DNA of 64,000 nucleotides, from positions 62,001-126,000 of the forward strand of contig NZ_NQKQ01000008.1 of assembly GCF_002269505.1 (NCBI RefSeq), given 5' to 3'. A program made the position numbers and the translations under genes. The DNA comes from Pseudomonas fragi. GTDB taxonomy: Bacteria > Pseudomonadota > Gammaproteobacteria > Pseudomonadales > Pseudomonadaceae. Every line of letters begins with the position of its first letter. The stretch's first letter is position 1. Of this stretch, positions 1 through 8,174 are shown one piece after another. Below the pieces are notes generated by a model. It saw only the letters and a list, made by a program, of their open reading frames with translations, was not told the DNA's origin and searched no databases.

Positions 1-1
1 C

Positions 2-247
2 GCCAAAATGGCCGTCGATACCAATCTGGATAAAGATCTGGTGGTGCTTGATGCCAGCGAACTGTTCGAATCCAGCATCACCAAGATCGGTTTCCGTCGC
101 GGCACCTTTCTGCGCGGTTTCATGTGCGACTTTATCGAGAAATTTGCCCCGCACCTCACCCGTGAGGTGATGGCCAAGGCGATTGCCTGCCACAACAAGC
201 AGGAGCTTGAAGAGCTGTTTGAGGGTGTTGAACTGCCGGTTCACTGA
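2..247 (+). CDS. 3' end of an unidentified protein (cut by window edge)
   Basis: An open frame runs in from the left edge and stops at TGA 245-247. An ATG at 8-10 exists, but the frame is open back to the first base and no ribosome binding site is visible, so this is probably the C-terminal ~81 residues of a larger protein. The piece is mixed hydrophobic and charged, contains GFRRGTFLRGF in its middle and ends in an acidic helix with QELEELFEGVE. I do not recognise the family, and no cofactor or catalytic motif can be read. It is followed by a REP-type hairpin and convergent to the catalase-like gene. Confidence 0.6.
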   Translation, partial: AKMAVDTNLDKDLVVLDASELFESSITKIGFRRGTFLRGFMCDFIEKFAPHLTREVMAKAIACHNKQELEELFEGVELPVH

Positions 248-270
248 TTCACGCTCAGCACACCCACTCT

Positions 271-355
271 GTAGAAGCGGGCTTGCCCACGATGGCCGCG
301 ACGCGATCTGAACCAAGGACCGTGCCGTTTGCATCGCGAGCAAGCCCGCTTCTAC
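271..355. repeat. REP/REPIN-type inverted repeat (GTAGAAGCGGGCTTGC family)
   Basis: The arms GTAGAAGCGGGCTTGC and GCAAGCCCGCTTCTAC are perfect reverse complements separated by about 50 bases containing GCGACGCGAT/ATCGCG-like sequence. Such paired REPs are typical intergenic elements of Pseudomonas. It sits between two convergent genes, where it may also help end transcription. Confidence 0.75.
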
Positions 356-370
356 ATTTACCCGGGCGTG

Positions 371-1507
371 TTACTGCTCGGCGTTGCGCGCATGCCGGTA
401 CTCGCTCACCGCGTCATACACCGCCTTGCGCAGGCGGTTGATCCCGCCAATCGGCCGATGTTCCTCAATACCATGCCAGGGGCTGAACGACAGGTTGTCA
501 CAGGCCAGGCTCTGGCCGGGTGTGTCAAAGTCCTGGGCTGGCACCTTGACCCGTGCAACTGTCTCAAAGGGGGCGTCCGACTCTTTCCACTCAATGCTGG
601 TGTCTTCGATCGGCATAAAGCGATTGGCATCCTGACGCTGGATCTGCAGCACAAAACAGGCCGGTACCCGGTCTGTTGACAGTTGCTGGTTCAACGCATT
701 GCGCAGGAAGTTGGGCAGCGCCTCGTTTTGCTTTGGCAAGCTGTAGGCCGGGCAACTGTCGGGGTCGGGGGCCACACGGTATTTGGCATTGGCTGTGCCG
801 AACTTGTAGGGCGATACCGAAAAGTAGGTGGTTTGTGTCGGGCTGTCCGGGGCGGGTGCCAGAGTTGCCAGGGCGATAAACAAATGGCGGACCTGCCAAC
901 TGCGTGGGTCCCAGGAAGGGAAAAACGCCAGGACCTTTTTGCCATCGGCTTGCGCGCCGATGTTCTGACGGTATTCAGCTACATCGCTGACAAAGAAATT
1001 GGGATGGTTGAACATCACAAAATCCTGTTCGGTTCGGCCCTGTTGGCTCGGCATCAATTGCGTGCCAGGCACGTCCTGCAATTTGATGGCCATGCCGCGA
1101 GCATCGCGGATGCTGTCGAACTGCGGGTAGGCGTTGCCATTGGACAGGCGCATCACCGCTTGCCAGGTTTTGCCCGGTGTGGCGAAAACGCCCTGGCGCA
1201 AGGCCGGGTCGAGGTCATCGAGCACCACGACTTCGGCCTTGACGCAGCCGTGGGCCTTGGCGTGGGCATCGCGCAGGTAGCGAGTGTTTTCGCGGTGCTG
1301 ATCGACGATGCGGATGGCGGTCTGAATGGTATCCCGGGTCATGGCGGCTTCACCGGTCGGGATTTGTTCCTGGGCCGAAACCGGCCCGCGGTGCTGCCAG
1401 GCGTACCAGCCGCTGGCAAGCGCCCAGCCCAGCAACCCCAGGGCGATCAGTGCCAGCAGTAATGTGCCCAGGCATTTGCCCAGGCGAAGCCAAAACGTGG
1501 TCAACAT
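371..1507 (-). CDS. Membrane-anchored catalase-family haem protein
   Basis: A 378-residue protein with one N-terminal membrane helix (about residues 10-35) and a periplasmic catalase-fold domain. Haem-site motifs are visible: the distal His in RDAHAKAHG (His82), the Asn-containing segment FVMFNHPNFF (around 167), and a C-terminal RKAVY (Arg360/Tyr364) fitting the RxxxY proximal-tyrosine pattern. It is shorter than canonical catalases (about 480 residues or more) and resembles the small catalase-related peroxidase (SrpA-like) group, so it may be a peroxidase rather than a true catalase. AAGGAT lies ahead of the ATG. It is 43 bases downstream of a di-haem cytochrome c gene on the same strand, so the two are probably co-transcribed and share a periplasmic redox role. 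The substrate is unknown. Confidence 0.85.
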   Translation of the reverse strand: MLTTFWLRLGKCLGTLLLALIALGLLGWALASGWYAWQHRGPVSAQEQIPTGEAAMTRDTIQTAIRIVDQHRENTRYLRDAHAKAHGCVKAEVVVLDDLDPALRQGVFATPGKTWQAVMRLSNGNAYPQFDSIRDARGMAIKLQDVPGTQLMPSQQGRTEQDFVMFNHPNFFVSDVAEYRQNIGAQADGKKVLAFFPSWDPRSWQVRHLFIALATLAPAPDSPTQTTYFSVSPYKFGTANAKYRVAPDPDSCPAYSLPKQNEALPNFLRNALNQQLSTDRVPACFVLQIQRQDANRFMPIEDTSIEWKESDAPFETVARVKVPAQDFDTPGQSLACDNLSFSPWHGIEEHRPIGGINRLRKAVYDAVSEYRHARNAEQ

Positions 1508-1550
1508 GCAAACATCCTTTTAACGAAATCTTCAGTGCTGTGAAGGCACT

Positions 1551-3365
1551 TCATGGGGTGGGCAACTGTTGTTCAAGGGGGCCGCCGAGCATTTTCAGAT
1601 ACTCCAGCAAGGCCCAGCGCTCTTCGGGTTGCAGCAGGCGCCCGATGACGCCGTTGCCGCGAGGGCCGGCGCGGAATTCGTGACCGCTGTTGTGGTTGCC
1701 GCTGATTCGCGTGTCGAGTACAAAGCCGCCGTCGAAAGCCTCGGTGCGATAGCCCAGGTGACGCGGGTCGTATTCAAAGCTGCCGCGATAGAAGGTCTGG
1801 TCGCGCTCGGCCTGAGGCGACAGCAACTGGTACACCGTGGGTACCGAGCCGTTGTGCAGGAAAGGTGCCGTGGCCCAGATCCCGTCCAGCGGGCGCGCCT
1901 TGTAGGCTCGCAATTCCATGACTCCGATCGGCAGGCCGAAACCGTTGAGGCGCGCCTGCTCCTCAGGGCTGATGTTGGCGTCATGGTAGGCACGCTTCTC
2001 GACGAAAGCGGTGACGTAAGCCAGCCCCTTGGCCACTGACAAGGCGCTCATGTCCAGGGGCGCATCGGTCTTGGGGTACAGGTCCACGTTCATGCCGGCC
2101 AGCTCGGCAGGGTCCCATTGCAGTGCAGTGAGGTTGTAGCGGTTGTCAGCGATATTGTTCGCGGTATTGGGGTCGGTCCCTATCACTTCCACAGGCAGCA
2201 TTTTCAGTTGCTTGACCCAGCGGCCGTTTTCTTCGACCAGGGGGGGTACATGGCACCCGGCGCAGTTTTCGCCGAACAATGCACGACCCTTGGCGGCCAG
2301 CGGGCGATCAATCTTGCCGAACAGCTCTTCGGGCCAGACCGGGGGCTTGAGTTTTTGCAGGGTTTCTTCGATCAGGTGCAGGTCGTTGACGCGCACGCTG
2401 GACGGGTAGCGGGCATCGCCTTGCAGGGGCTGACCATGGTTGTCGAAGAAATTAAGGGTGGCGCCCACGCCCAGGGCTTCGCCGATATTGCGTGCCATGG
2501 GTTGCTTGGCCGAGCCGTTCCACTGTACCCAGTCGAAGGTCCACATGTCCCACAGGTGCGGGTAGTCCACCGGGGCATTGGCCACGCGATAGTTATCGGG
2601 GGAAATCGCATCGCCGAAGCTGGCGTTGGCGATCCGGCCGAAAGCATCGGTACGGCCCGGGCCTTCCAGGGTTGGATACAGGCCGCGGTGGGTGTCGTTC
2701 CAGGCCACGCCCAGGAAGGTGTCCAGGGATGCCTTGAAGTCCTTGCGCAGTTGCTTGTGCTGCGCATCATATTGATCGCCCAGGACAGTGCGGGCGAAGC
2801 GCTCGAATTTCCACGGGTTGTAATAAGTGGCTGCGAGGGTGGCGACAAGTGCCTGGCCGAAGCTGCCGCCGCGCAGGGTCGGCACGCTCGATGGCAGTAC
2901 ATGTTGCGCCGGAGCACCGTCAACGCGTACAGCCTGGCCTTTGAAACGTAATTCGCCGGTGTGGCAGGCTGCGCAGGTGATATCCAGATACTCCACGTTG
3001 CTGCCGGAGTTCTGATGGCGGGTAAAGCCTACTGGCAAGTTGCCCGGGTTGGCAGCACTGGCCTGCTGCTCGGGATCCACCAGAAAGCCGAAGCGCGCCA
3101 GATACTCGGGGGCCGCGAAAGGTTGCCTGGAAAACGGCAGTTCCAGAGCGCTGAACCAGTCGTAATGCAGACCTTTAACCTGGGTGCCCTGGGGGGTGTA
3201 GTAGTAGGTCTGGCGCTCAGCGGGACTCCACTGGTCCAGGTAGTGCAATTGCTGCGGGGGCTGGTAGGCGGGTAGTTTTGGATTGGCGATAAAATAGATC
3301 ACCAGACCAAGGCCCAGCACCACAGCCACCAGCAACCCCAGCAGAACACGGTAAAACAGACGCAC
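1551..3365 (-). CDS. Di-haem cytochrome c, peroxidase/RoxA-like, membrane-anchored
   Basis: A 604-residue protein starting at GTG, with AAGGAG about 8 bases upstream. One N-terminal membrane helix (residues 5-27) anchors a periplasmic domain with two covalent haem sites: CAACH at 131-135 and CAGCH at 368-372. The late segment PFLHNGSVPTVYQLL is typical of the MauG/RoxA-like branch of di-haem peroxidases. Family members include bacterial cytochrome c peroxidases and rubber or fatty-acid oxygenases; nothing here decides between them. The downstream catalase-like gene suggests peroxide or lipid-peroxide chemistry. It is divergent from the FKBP lipoprotein gene with a 246-base gap that should hold both promoters. 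Confidence 0.85.
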   Translation of the reverse strand: MRLFYRVLLGLLVAVVLGLGLVIYFIANPKLPAYQPPQQLHYLDQWSPAERQTYYYTPQGTQVKGLHYDWFSALELPFSRQPFAAPEYLARFGFLVDPEQQASAANPGNLPVGFTRHQNSGSNVEYLDITCAACHTGELRFKGQAVRVDGAPAQHVLPSSVPTLRGGSFGQALVATLAATYYNPWKFERFARTVLGDQYDAQHKQLRKDFKASLDTFLGVAWNDTHRGLYPTLEGPGRTDAFGRIANASFGDAISPDNYRVANAPVDYPHLWDMWTFDWVQWNGSAKQPMARNIGEALGVGATLNFFDNHGQPLQGDARYPSSVRVNDLHLIEETLQKLKPPVWPEELFGKIDRPLAAKGRALFGENCAGCHVPPLVEENGRWVKQLKMLPVEVIGTDPNTANNIADNRYNLTALQWDPAELAGMNVDLYPKTDAPLDMSALSVAKGLAYVTAFVEKRAYHDANISPEEQARLNGFGLPIGVMELRAYKARPLDGIWATAPFLHNGSVPTVYQLLSPQAERDQTFYRGSFEYDPRHLGYRTEAFDGGFVLDTRISGNHNSGHEFRAGPRGNGVIGRLLQPEERWALLEYLKMLGGPLEQQLPTP

Positions 3366-3611
3366 AGTAACGCTCCTTGTAAAATATTTACCGCCTTATG
3401 CCTTAGCTGGAGTCAGGCATCAAGTGAGGAGGGGTGTGCATTGCCGGGTTTACAGATGTGTTAACAAAAGTTGCGGCTAAAATGAATTGTTATTAATGCA
3501 TGAACTTATCCACTAATTGTCTATCTTATCCCGGTAGCCATTGGTCGCGGCCGCCTGATAAGCTCGCGGCTTTATTCGATTGCCCATTTGGCGCATGAAC
3601 AAGGAAATAGC

Positions 3612-4331
3612 ATGAAACAGCATCGGTTGGCGGCAGCTGTGGCCCTGGTAAGCCTGGTACTGGCGGGTTGTGATTCGCAGACCAGCGTAGAGCTGAAAAC
3701 TCCGGCGCAAAAAGCTTCGTACGGCATTGGCCTGAACATGGGCAAGAGCCTGGCTCAAGAAGGCATGGATGATCTGGATTCCAAGGCCGTAGCCCAGGGC
3801 ATCGAAGATGCCGTCGGCAAGAAAGAGCAAAAACTCAAGGACGACGAGTTGATCGAAGCGTTCGCAGCCCTGCAAAAACGTGCTGAAGAACGCCTGACCA
3901 AAATGAGTGAAGAAGCCTCTGCTGCAGGCAAAAAATTCCTCGAAGAAAATGGCAAGAAAGCCGGTGTTGTCACTACCGCTTCTGGCTTGCAATACGAAGT
4001 TATCAAGAAAGCCGATGGCCCTCAGCCAAAAGCTACCGACGTGGTCACTGTTCACTACGAAGGCAAACTGATCGACGGCAAGGTGTTCGACAGCTCGGTA
4101 GAGCGCGGCAGCCCGATTGATCTGCCGGTGAGCGGCGTGATCCCGGGTTGGGTTGAAGGCCTGCAATTGATGCACGTTGGCGAGAAGTACAAACTGTATA
4201 TCCCTAGCGAACTGGCTTATGGCGCGCAAAGCCCGAGCCCGGCAATTCCGGCCAATTCGGTGCTGGTATTCGATCTGGAGCTGCTGGGCATCAAGGACCC
4301 TGCAAAACCAGAGCAAGACGCTGCTCAGTAA
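3612..4331 (+). CDS. FKBP-type peptidyl-prolyl isomerase, lipoprotein (FklB/Mip-like)
   Basis: The 239-residue protein starts at ATG 3612, with AAGGAAAT at 3601-3608; an in-frame TTG at 3588 would add eight residues before the signal and is unlikely. The signal ends in the lipobox LVLAGC (Cys20), so the protein is a lipoprotein. Residues 30-125 form the helical FKBP N-terminal dimerisation domain (ASYGIGLNMGKSLAQ), and about 140-228 the FKBP domain with VTVHYEGKLIDGKVFDSS, VIPGWVEGLQLM and LAYGAQSP, all characteristic of active isomerases. It should assist proline-limited folding in the periplasm. It appears monocistronic, with a terminator directly after it. Confidence 0.92.
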   Translation: MKQHRLAAAVALVSLVLAGCDSQTSVELKTPAQKASYGIGLNMGKSLAQEGMDDLDSKAVAQGIEDAVGKKEQKLKDDELIEAFAALQKRAEERLTKMSEEASAAGKKFLEENGKKAGVVTTASGLQYEVIKKADGPQPKATDVVTVHYEGKLIDGKVFDSSVERGSPIDLPVSGVIPGWVEGLQLMHVGEKYKLYIPSELAYGAQSPSPAIPANSVLVFDLELLGIKDPAKPEQDAAQ

Positions 4332-4349
4332 GCAGCCTTTTGCACGCGT

Positions 4350-4380
4350 AACGCCCCGTCTCGACGGGGCGTTGTCGTTT
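4350..4380 (+). terminator. Rho-independent terminator of the FKBP gene
   Basis: AACGCCCCGTC-TC-GACGGGGCGTT forms a perfect 11-base-pair stem 18 bases after the stop, followed by a T-rich stretch (GTCGTTT). Confidence 0.8.
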
Positions 4381-4746
4381 CTGTAGTCCGCATTCTGTAT
4401 TTGTAGGCGTTGCCCTACAGAGCTTCAAAGGCCCACAAGTTCCCTTGGCTAGTAGTTGCTGACTGCCAAGTCAATGAATTTATGGGTTTTTTTATGTGTG
4501 TAAAAAATGCCCGATCTGAGTACAGCCCTTATGGGGCGGGCCTTTCAGGGGCGAAAAGTAGGTCTGTTCACAAGGTTATCCACAATTTGTGTGGATAACA
4601 TTTACAGGAAATGGCGGCGTTTTCGGCTTTTTTCACAAAATATTCACTTTTGTGTGAAAACCCCAGAGACCTTGGCAGCTGATAGGATTAAGCTCGAAGG
4701 GAAAGTTCTGACTCGATTTATGAAAAAAGTCTGACGGGGTTTAGTA
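4381..4746. other. Intergenic region ahead of the XRE unit, with DnaA-box palindrome
   Basis: These 366 bases hold no convincing gene. At 4403-4420 there is a small hairpin (TGTAGG/CCTACA). At 4575-4599 the 10-base arms GTTATCCACA and TGTGGATAAC face each other across five bases; each contains the DnaA-box consensus TTATCCACA. Further on, TTTCACA and TGTGAAA (about 4630-4660) form another AT-rich inverted repeat. The region should include the promoter of the downstream three-gene unit. I see no clear -35/-10 pair. Confidence 0.6.
4575..4599. promoter_or_regulatory. Inverted pair of consensus DnaA boxes
   Basis: GTTATCCACA (4575-4584), spacer ATTTG, TGTGGATAAC (4590-4599): two perfect TTATCCACA boxes in head-to-head orientation. 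Matches of this quality in a close inverted pair are rare by chance. No dnaA, dnaN, gyrB or rpmH gene is nearby, so this is not the usual origin setting. It may bind DnaA as a regulatory or titration site, or be recognised by the adjacent XRE protein. Confidence 0.6.
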
Positions 4747-5088
4747 ATGGATCTTCAAATCATCAAGCGTAATGGTGAGCCTGAATACGCCGTTCTTTCA
4801 TGGGAGAGTTATCAGGCGCTGCTCAAGGCTGCCGGAGTCCGCGAACCGCTTGCTGAGCCTGCCAAGGATCTGCAGCCATCGGCACCCGCGCAGGAGCACC
4901 CCGGACTCGATCAGTTGCGCAGCTTGCGTGAGAACAAGGGGCTGGCCCTTGAGACGCTGGCACGCACGGTAGGCATTAGTCCGTCATATCTGGGAATGAT
5001 CGAAACCGGCGAGCGTCTGCCAGACCTCGCTATCCGTCGCAGCTTGGCCTGGGAGCTTGGTATCGCAGGCTGGAGGGAAGCATCATGA
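4747..5088 (+). CDS. XRE-family helix-turn-helix regulator
   Basis: A 113-residue protein. Residues 1-30 (QIIKRNGEPEYAVLSWESYQALL) resemble the N-terminus found in front of several antitoxin-type regulators. A linker rich in Ala/Pro follows (34-52), then an XRE helix-turn-helix at about 57-108 with LRENKGLALETLARTVGIS and SYLGMIETGERLPDLAIRRSLA. It is probably a DNA-binding repressor. Its stop overlaps the next start (ATGA at 5085-5088), so it is translated with the next gene. The paired DnaA-box palindrome lies about 150 bases upstream. Confidence 0.8.
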   Translation: MDLQIIKRNGEPEYAVLSWESYQALLKAAGVREPLAEPAKDLQPSAPAQEHPGLDQLRSLRENKGLALETLARTVGISPSYLGMIETGERLPDLAIRRSLAWELGIAGWREAS

Positions 5089-5453
5089 GCGTTCGCATCA
5101 GTCGTCAACACTGGGATGGGTTGTTGGCTGAACTCGATCAGGCGCGCCGACAGCGCCACTTGCTGACTTACCGTGCATTACTGGAACGGTTGCAATTACC
5201 GAGTCCTGCCATGTTGACCCTCACCGCCGCGCTTGAACACCTGGCGGCGATGGATGCCAAGGCCGATCAGCCACTGCGCAGTTCGCTGGTGATCAGTCAG
5301 GGGGCAAGCCGTCTGCCACGCACCGGTTTTTTTGAATGCGTGGAGCGCCTTGGGCGTTTCCCCGGCCCGCCGGATGGTATTGCCGCTGCATCCTGGCATG
5401 CTTCTGAAGTGGTTCGGGTGTTCGAGTATGTGTACGAGCACGAGGAGGCTTGA
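5085..5453 (+). CDS. Conserved hypothetical protein in XRE–Sel1 unit
   Basis: A 122-residue soluble protein with no signal peptide or membrane segment. The N-terminal half is strongly helical with many Arg, Gln and Leu residues (WDGLLAELDQARRQRHLLTYRALLERL). The second half contains SSLVISQGASRLPRTGFFECVERLGRF, and the end is acidic. I do not recognise a domain and no catalytic motif is evident. It overlaps the XRE gene by four bases and abuts the Sel1 gene (TGA followed at once by GTG), so the three are one transcriptional unit and it probably works with one of them. Confidence 0.75.
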   Translation: MSVRISRQHWDGLLAELDQARRQRHLLTYRALLERLQLPSPAMLTLTAALEHLAAMDAKADQPLRSSLVISQGASRLPRTGFFECVERLGRFPGPPDGIAAASWHASEVVRVFEYVYEHEEA

Positions 5454-5897
5454 GTGCTCTGGCGGTTCAAGGCGCGCCTGAGTTACTGGCTGGCGCGTAA
5501 GTTGTTTCGCTGGTCGTGGTGTGTCCGGCAACCGCGCATCTGGTTCTGGATGGAAGGCCAGTTCGCACGCATGGCCAACCTCGGCAGTACCGGTGCGCAA
5601 AGCTTCTACGGCCATATCCTGGCTTTTCGTGGTCAAGGGTTGGGCGCCAGGGAGGAGGGCGTGCGCTTGTTGCGTCTGGCGGCATTGAGTGGCGACGCCA
5701 AGGCTGCCTACCAGGTCGGCGTTTTCAGCCTGGCAGGAACGCTGAACAAGACGCCTGACGCTGCCGAGGCTGCACGCTGGTGGACGCTGGCGGTAAAAGC
5801 CGGGCACCCGCTGGCAGCGCACAAGCTGGCGGTGTTGTATCAACAGGGTGGCCCTGGGTTAATGGCTGATCCGCAAATGGCCAAGCTGTACCGGTAG
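5454..5897 (+). CDS. Sel1-repeat protein
   Basis: A 147-residue protein starting at GTG immediately after the previous stop; the Shine-Dalgarno GAGGAGG lies inside the preceding gene. The N-terminus is very basic and aromatic (WLARKLFRWSWCVRQPRIWFW), suggesting membrane association. From about residue 40 there are Sel1/TPR-like helical repeats, for example LLRLAALSGDAKAAYQVGVF and RWWTLAVKAGHPLAAHKLAVLY. Such repeats mediate protein contacts; no enzymatic activity is implied. Last gene of the XRE unit. Confidence 0.8.
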   Translation: MLWRFKARLSYWLARKLFRWSWCVRQPRIWFWMEGQFARMANLGSTGAQSFYGHILAFRGQGLGAREEGVRLLRLAALSGDAKAAYQVGVFSLAGTLNKTPDAAEAARWWTLAVKAGHPLAAHKLAVLYQQGGPGLMADPQMAKLYR

Positions 5898-5902
5898 CCA
5901 AT

Positions 5903-5942
5903 AAAAAAGGGCGGCTCGCATGATGCGAGCCGCCCTTTCTTT
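5903..5942. terminator. Bidirectional terminator between the Sel1 gene and prc
   Basis: AGGGCGGCTCGCA-TGA-TGCGAGCCGCCCT is a perfect 13-base-pair stem flanked by A-run on the left and TTTCTTT on the right, so it can end transcription in both directions for these convergent genes. Confidence 0.9.
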
Positions 5943-5953
5943 ATCAGCCTGAA

Positions 5954-8035
5954 TTACTTCTTGGCCACCTGTGAGGTGAGCTTGAGGTAGTCCAGCAGAA
6001 TCCGCCCGGTTTCACTCAGATAGGCGTCATCTTCCGGCTTGGTCTTTTCAGGCTCGACCGGCAGTGCATCTTCGTCTTCTTTCTTCATTTCCTTGAGCGG
6101 CGCTTCGCCCTTGGCCTGGCGACGGGCGTTTTCCATCACCAACTGCTTGGCATCAATGTCGGCATGCTGAGCACGGCGCTCGGCTTCGTTGAGGCTGACG
6201 GTCTTCTCGGCCATCAGCTTCTCGGCCAGGGCCAGTTTGTCGCGGATAAAGATGAACTCGGCATCCTTGGCCACCCGTGCTTCATGCTCGGCCTTGAGCT
6301 TGTCGATGTAAGGCTTGAACGGGTCGACAGCGGGCTTGATCGCAGGGCGGATAGTGTCCCACGGCATGGCTTCAGGCAGTGCGCTCTCGCCGATTTCCTT
6401 GGTGTCGATAATCGACGGGAAGGCGACGTCAGGCAGAACGCCCTGATGCTGGGTGCTCTGGCCGGAAACCCGATAGAACTTGGCCAGGGTCAGTTTCAGC
6501 TCGCCGTGGTTCAGCGGCTGGATGGTTTGCACCGTGCCTTTACCGAACGTCTGGCCACCGATAATTAGCGCACGGTGGTAGTCCTGCATGGCACCGGCAA
6601 AAATCTCCGAAGCCGAGGCCGACAGGCGGTTGACCAGCAACGCCATCGGGCCTTTGTAGAACGCCCCCGGGTTTTCGTCTTCAAGCACGTCGACCTTGCC
6701 GTCTGCATTACGCACCAGCACGGTCGGGCCCTTGTCGATAAACAGGCTGGTCAGTTCGGTGGCTTCCTGCAAGGAGCCGCCACCGTTGTTGCGCAGGTCG
6801 ATAATAACGCCATCGACTTTTTCTTTCTGCAACTCGGTCAGCAGTTTTTTGACGTCGCGGGTGGTGCTCTTGTAATTCGGGTCGCCAGCACGGAACGCTT
6901 TGAAATCCAGGTAGAAGGCCGGAATTTCAATGACGCCCAGCTTGTAGTTCTTGCCGTCCTGCTTGAGGTTGAGGATCGACTTTTTCGCCGCCTGCTCTTC
7001 CAGCTTCACCGCTTCGCGGGTGATGGACACGATCTTGCTGGTCTGGTCGTTAGGCGCGTTGCTCGCCGGGATCACTTCCAGGCGCACCACGGAGCCTTTG
7101 GGGCCACGGATCAGCTTGACCACTTCGTCCAGGCGCCAGCCGATCACGTCGACCATCTCTTTGTCGCCCTGGGCAACGCCGATGATCTTGTCGGCCGGTG
7201 CGACCTGCTTGGTTTTGTCGGCCGGACCTGCCGGCACCAGGCGGACAATTTTTACCTGGTCGTTATCGCTCTGCAACACGGCGCCGATGCCTTCCAGCGA
7301 CAGGCTCATGTTGATGTCGAAGTTTTCCGCGTTATCTGGTGACAGATAGTTGGTGTGCGGATCGTAAGACATGGCGAAGGTGTTGATATACGCCTGGAAA
7401 ATGTCTTCGCTGCGGGTCTGATCAAGGCGCGACAACTGATTCTTGTAACGTTTGGTCAGCAGTTCCTGAATTTTCGCAGGCTCTTTGCCAGCGATTTTCA
7501 GGCGCAGGACTTCATCCTTGATGCGTTTGCGCCACAGGTCGTTGAGTTCGGCTTCAGTCTTGAGCCACGGAGCGTCCTTGCGGTCGATCTCCAGGGTTTC
7601 CTTGGCATTGAAGTCCAGCGAGTCAACGCCCTTGTTCAACTCGGCAAGGGCGAAGTCCAGACGCGATTTGACCCGGTCCAGGTAGCGCTTGTAGATAATG
7701 AAACCGGGGTTCAGGTCACCGCTCTTGAGGAAGTCGTCAAACTGGAATTTCCATTTGTCGAATTCGGCAATGTCGCTGGCCAGGAAGTAACTGCGCGAAG
7801 GGTCGAGCAGCTTGAGGTAGCTGTCATAGATGATCGCCGAACGGGCATCGTCCAGGGGTGGCTTGCTGTAATGATGGCGCTTGAGCAGCTCAACGACGTT
7901 AAGACTGGCAATCACCTCATCACGATCGGGCTGAAGGTTATCCCAACTGTTAGCGGCGAACGTATTGGCCGAAAACGGCAAAACGCCTAGGCCAATGAAT
8001 AGGGCAAGTGCGGTGCTAGGGAATAAATGCTTCAT
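5954..8035 (-). CDS. prc: Tail-specific (C-terminal processing) protease Prc
   Basis: A 693-residue periplasmic serine protease of family S41. I chose ATG 8035 because a standard signal peptide (MKHLFPSTALALFIGL..., cleaved after FAA) starts there; ATG 8068 would add 11 residues. The order is a helical N-terminal domain, a PDZ domain (about 240-320, with GIGAVL and VRLVPAGPADK), and a protease core with the catalytic pair Ser474 (RLSASASEIF) and Lys499 (TFGKGTVQ). A C-terminal DUF3340-type region is rich in Lys and Glu. Prc trims C-termini of periplasmic proteins and, in P. aeruginosa, contributes to MucA turnover (AlgO). The gene appears monocistronic. Confidence 0.95.
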   Translation of the reverse strand: MKHLFPSTALALFIGLGVLPFSANTFAANSWDNLQPDRDEVIASLNVVELLKRHHYSKPPLDDARSAIIYDSYLKLLDPSRSYFLASDIAEFDKWKFQFDDFLKSGDLNPGFIIYKRYLDRVKSRLDFALAELNKGVDSLDFNAKETLEIDRKDAPWLKTEAELNDLWRKRIKDEVLRLKIAGKEPAKIQELLTKRYKNQLSRLDQTRSEDIFQAYINTFAMSYDPHTNYLSPDNAENFDINMSLSLEGIGAVLQSDNDQVKIVRLVPAGPADKTKQVAPADKIIGVAQGDKEMVDVIGWRLDEVVKLIRGPKGSVVRLEVIPASNAPNDQTSKIVSITREAVKLEEQAAKKSILNLKQDGKNYKLGVIEIPAFYLDFKAFRAGDPNYKSTTRDVKKLLTELQKEKVDGVIIDLRNNGGGSLQEATELTSLFIDKGPTVLVRNADGKVDVLEDENPGAFYKGPMALLVNRLSASASEIFAGAMQDYHRALIIGGQTFGKGTVQTIQPLNHGELKLTLAKFYRVSGQSTQHQGVLPDVAFPSIIDTKEIGESALPEAMPWDTIRPAIKPAVDPFKPYIDKLKAEHEARVAKDAEFIFIRDKLALAEKLMAEKTVSLNEAERRAQHADIDAKQLVMENARRQAKGEAPLKEMKKEDEDALPVEPEKTKPEDDAYLSETGRILLDYLKLTSQVAKK

Positions 8036-8174
8036 GCTGATTCGACGCGGGGGCAATTGATAACGCATATTAGGCCGTCTGTGAAGTCGCCGGTTCCATC
8101 AAGGACCGGTCGCATAATGCAAAAAGCCCGGCGCAACAGCTCCGGGCTCAGTCCAGACTCACTATGGAGGCACT

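Noticed and set aside
4575-4599. Chromosomal replication origin
   Set aside because: Only two DnaA boxes, no adjacent AT-rich 13-mers or dnaA–dnaN–recF–gyrB genes.
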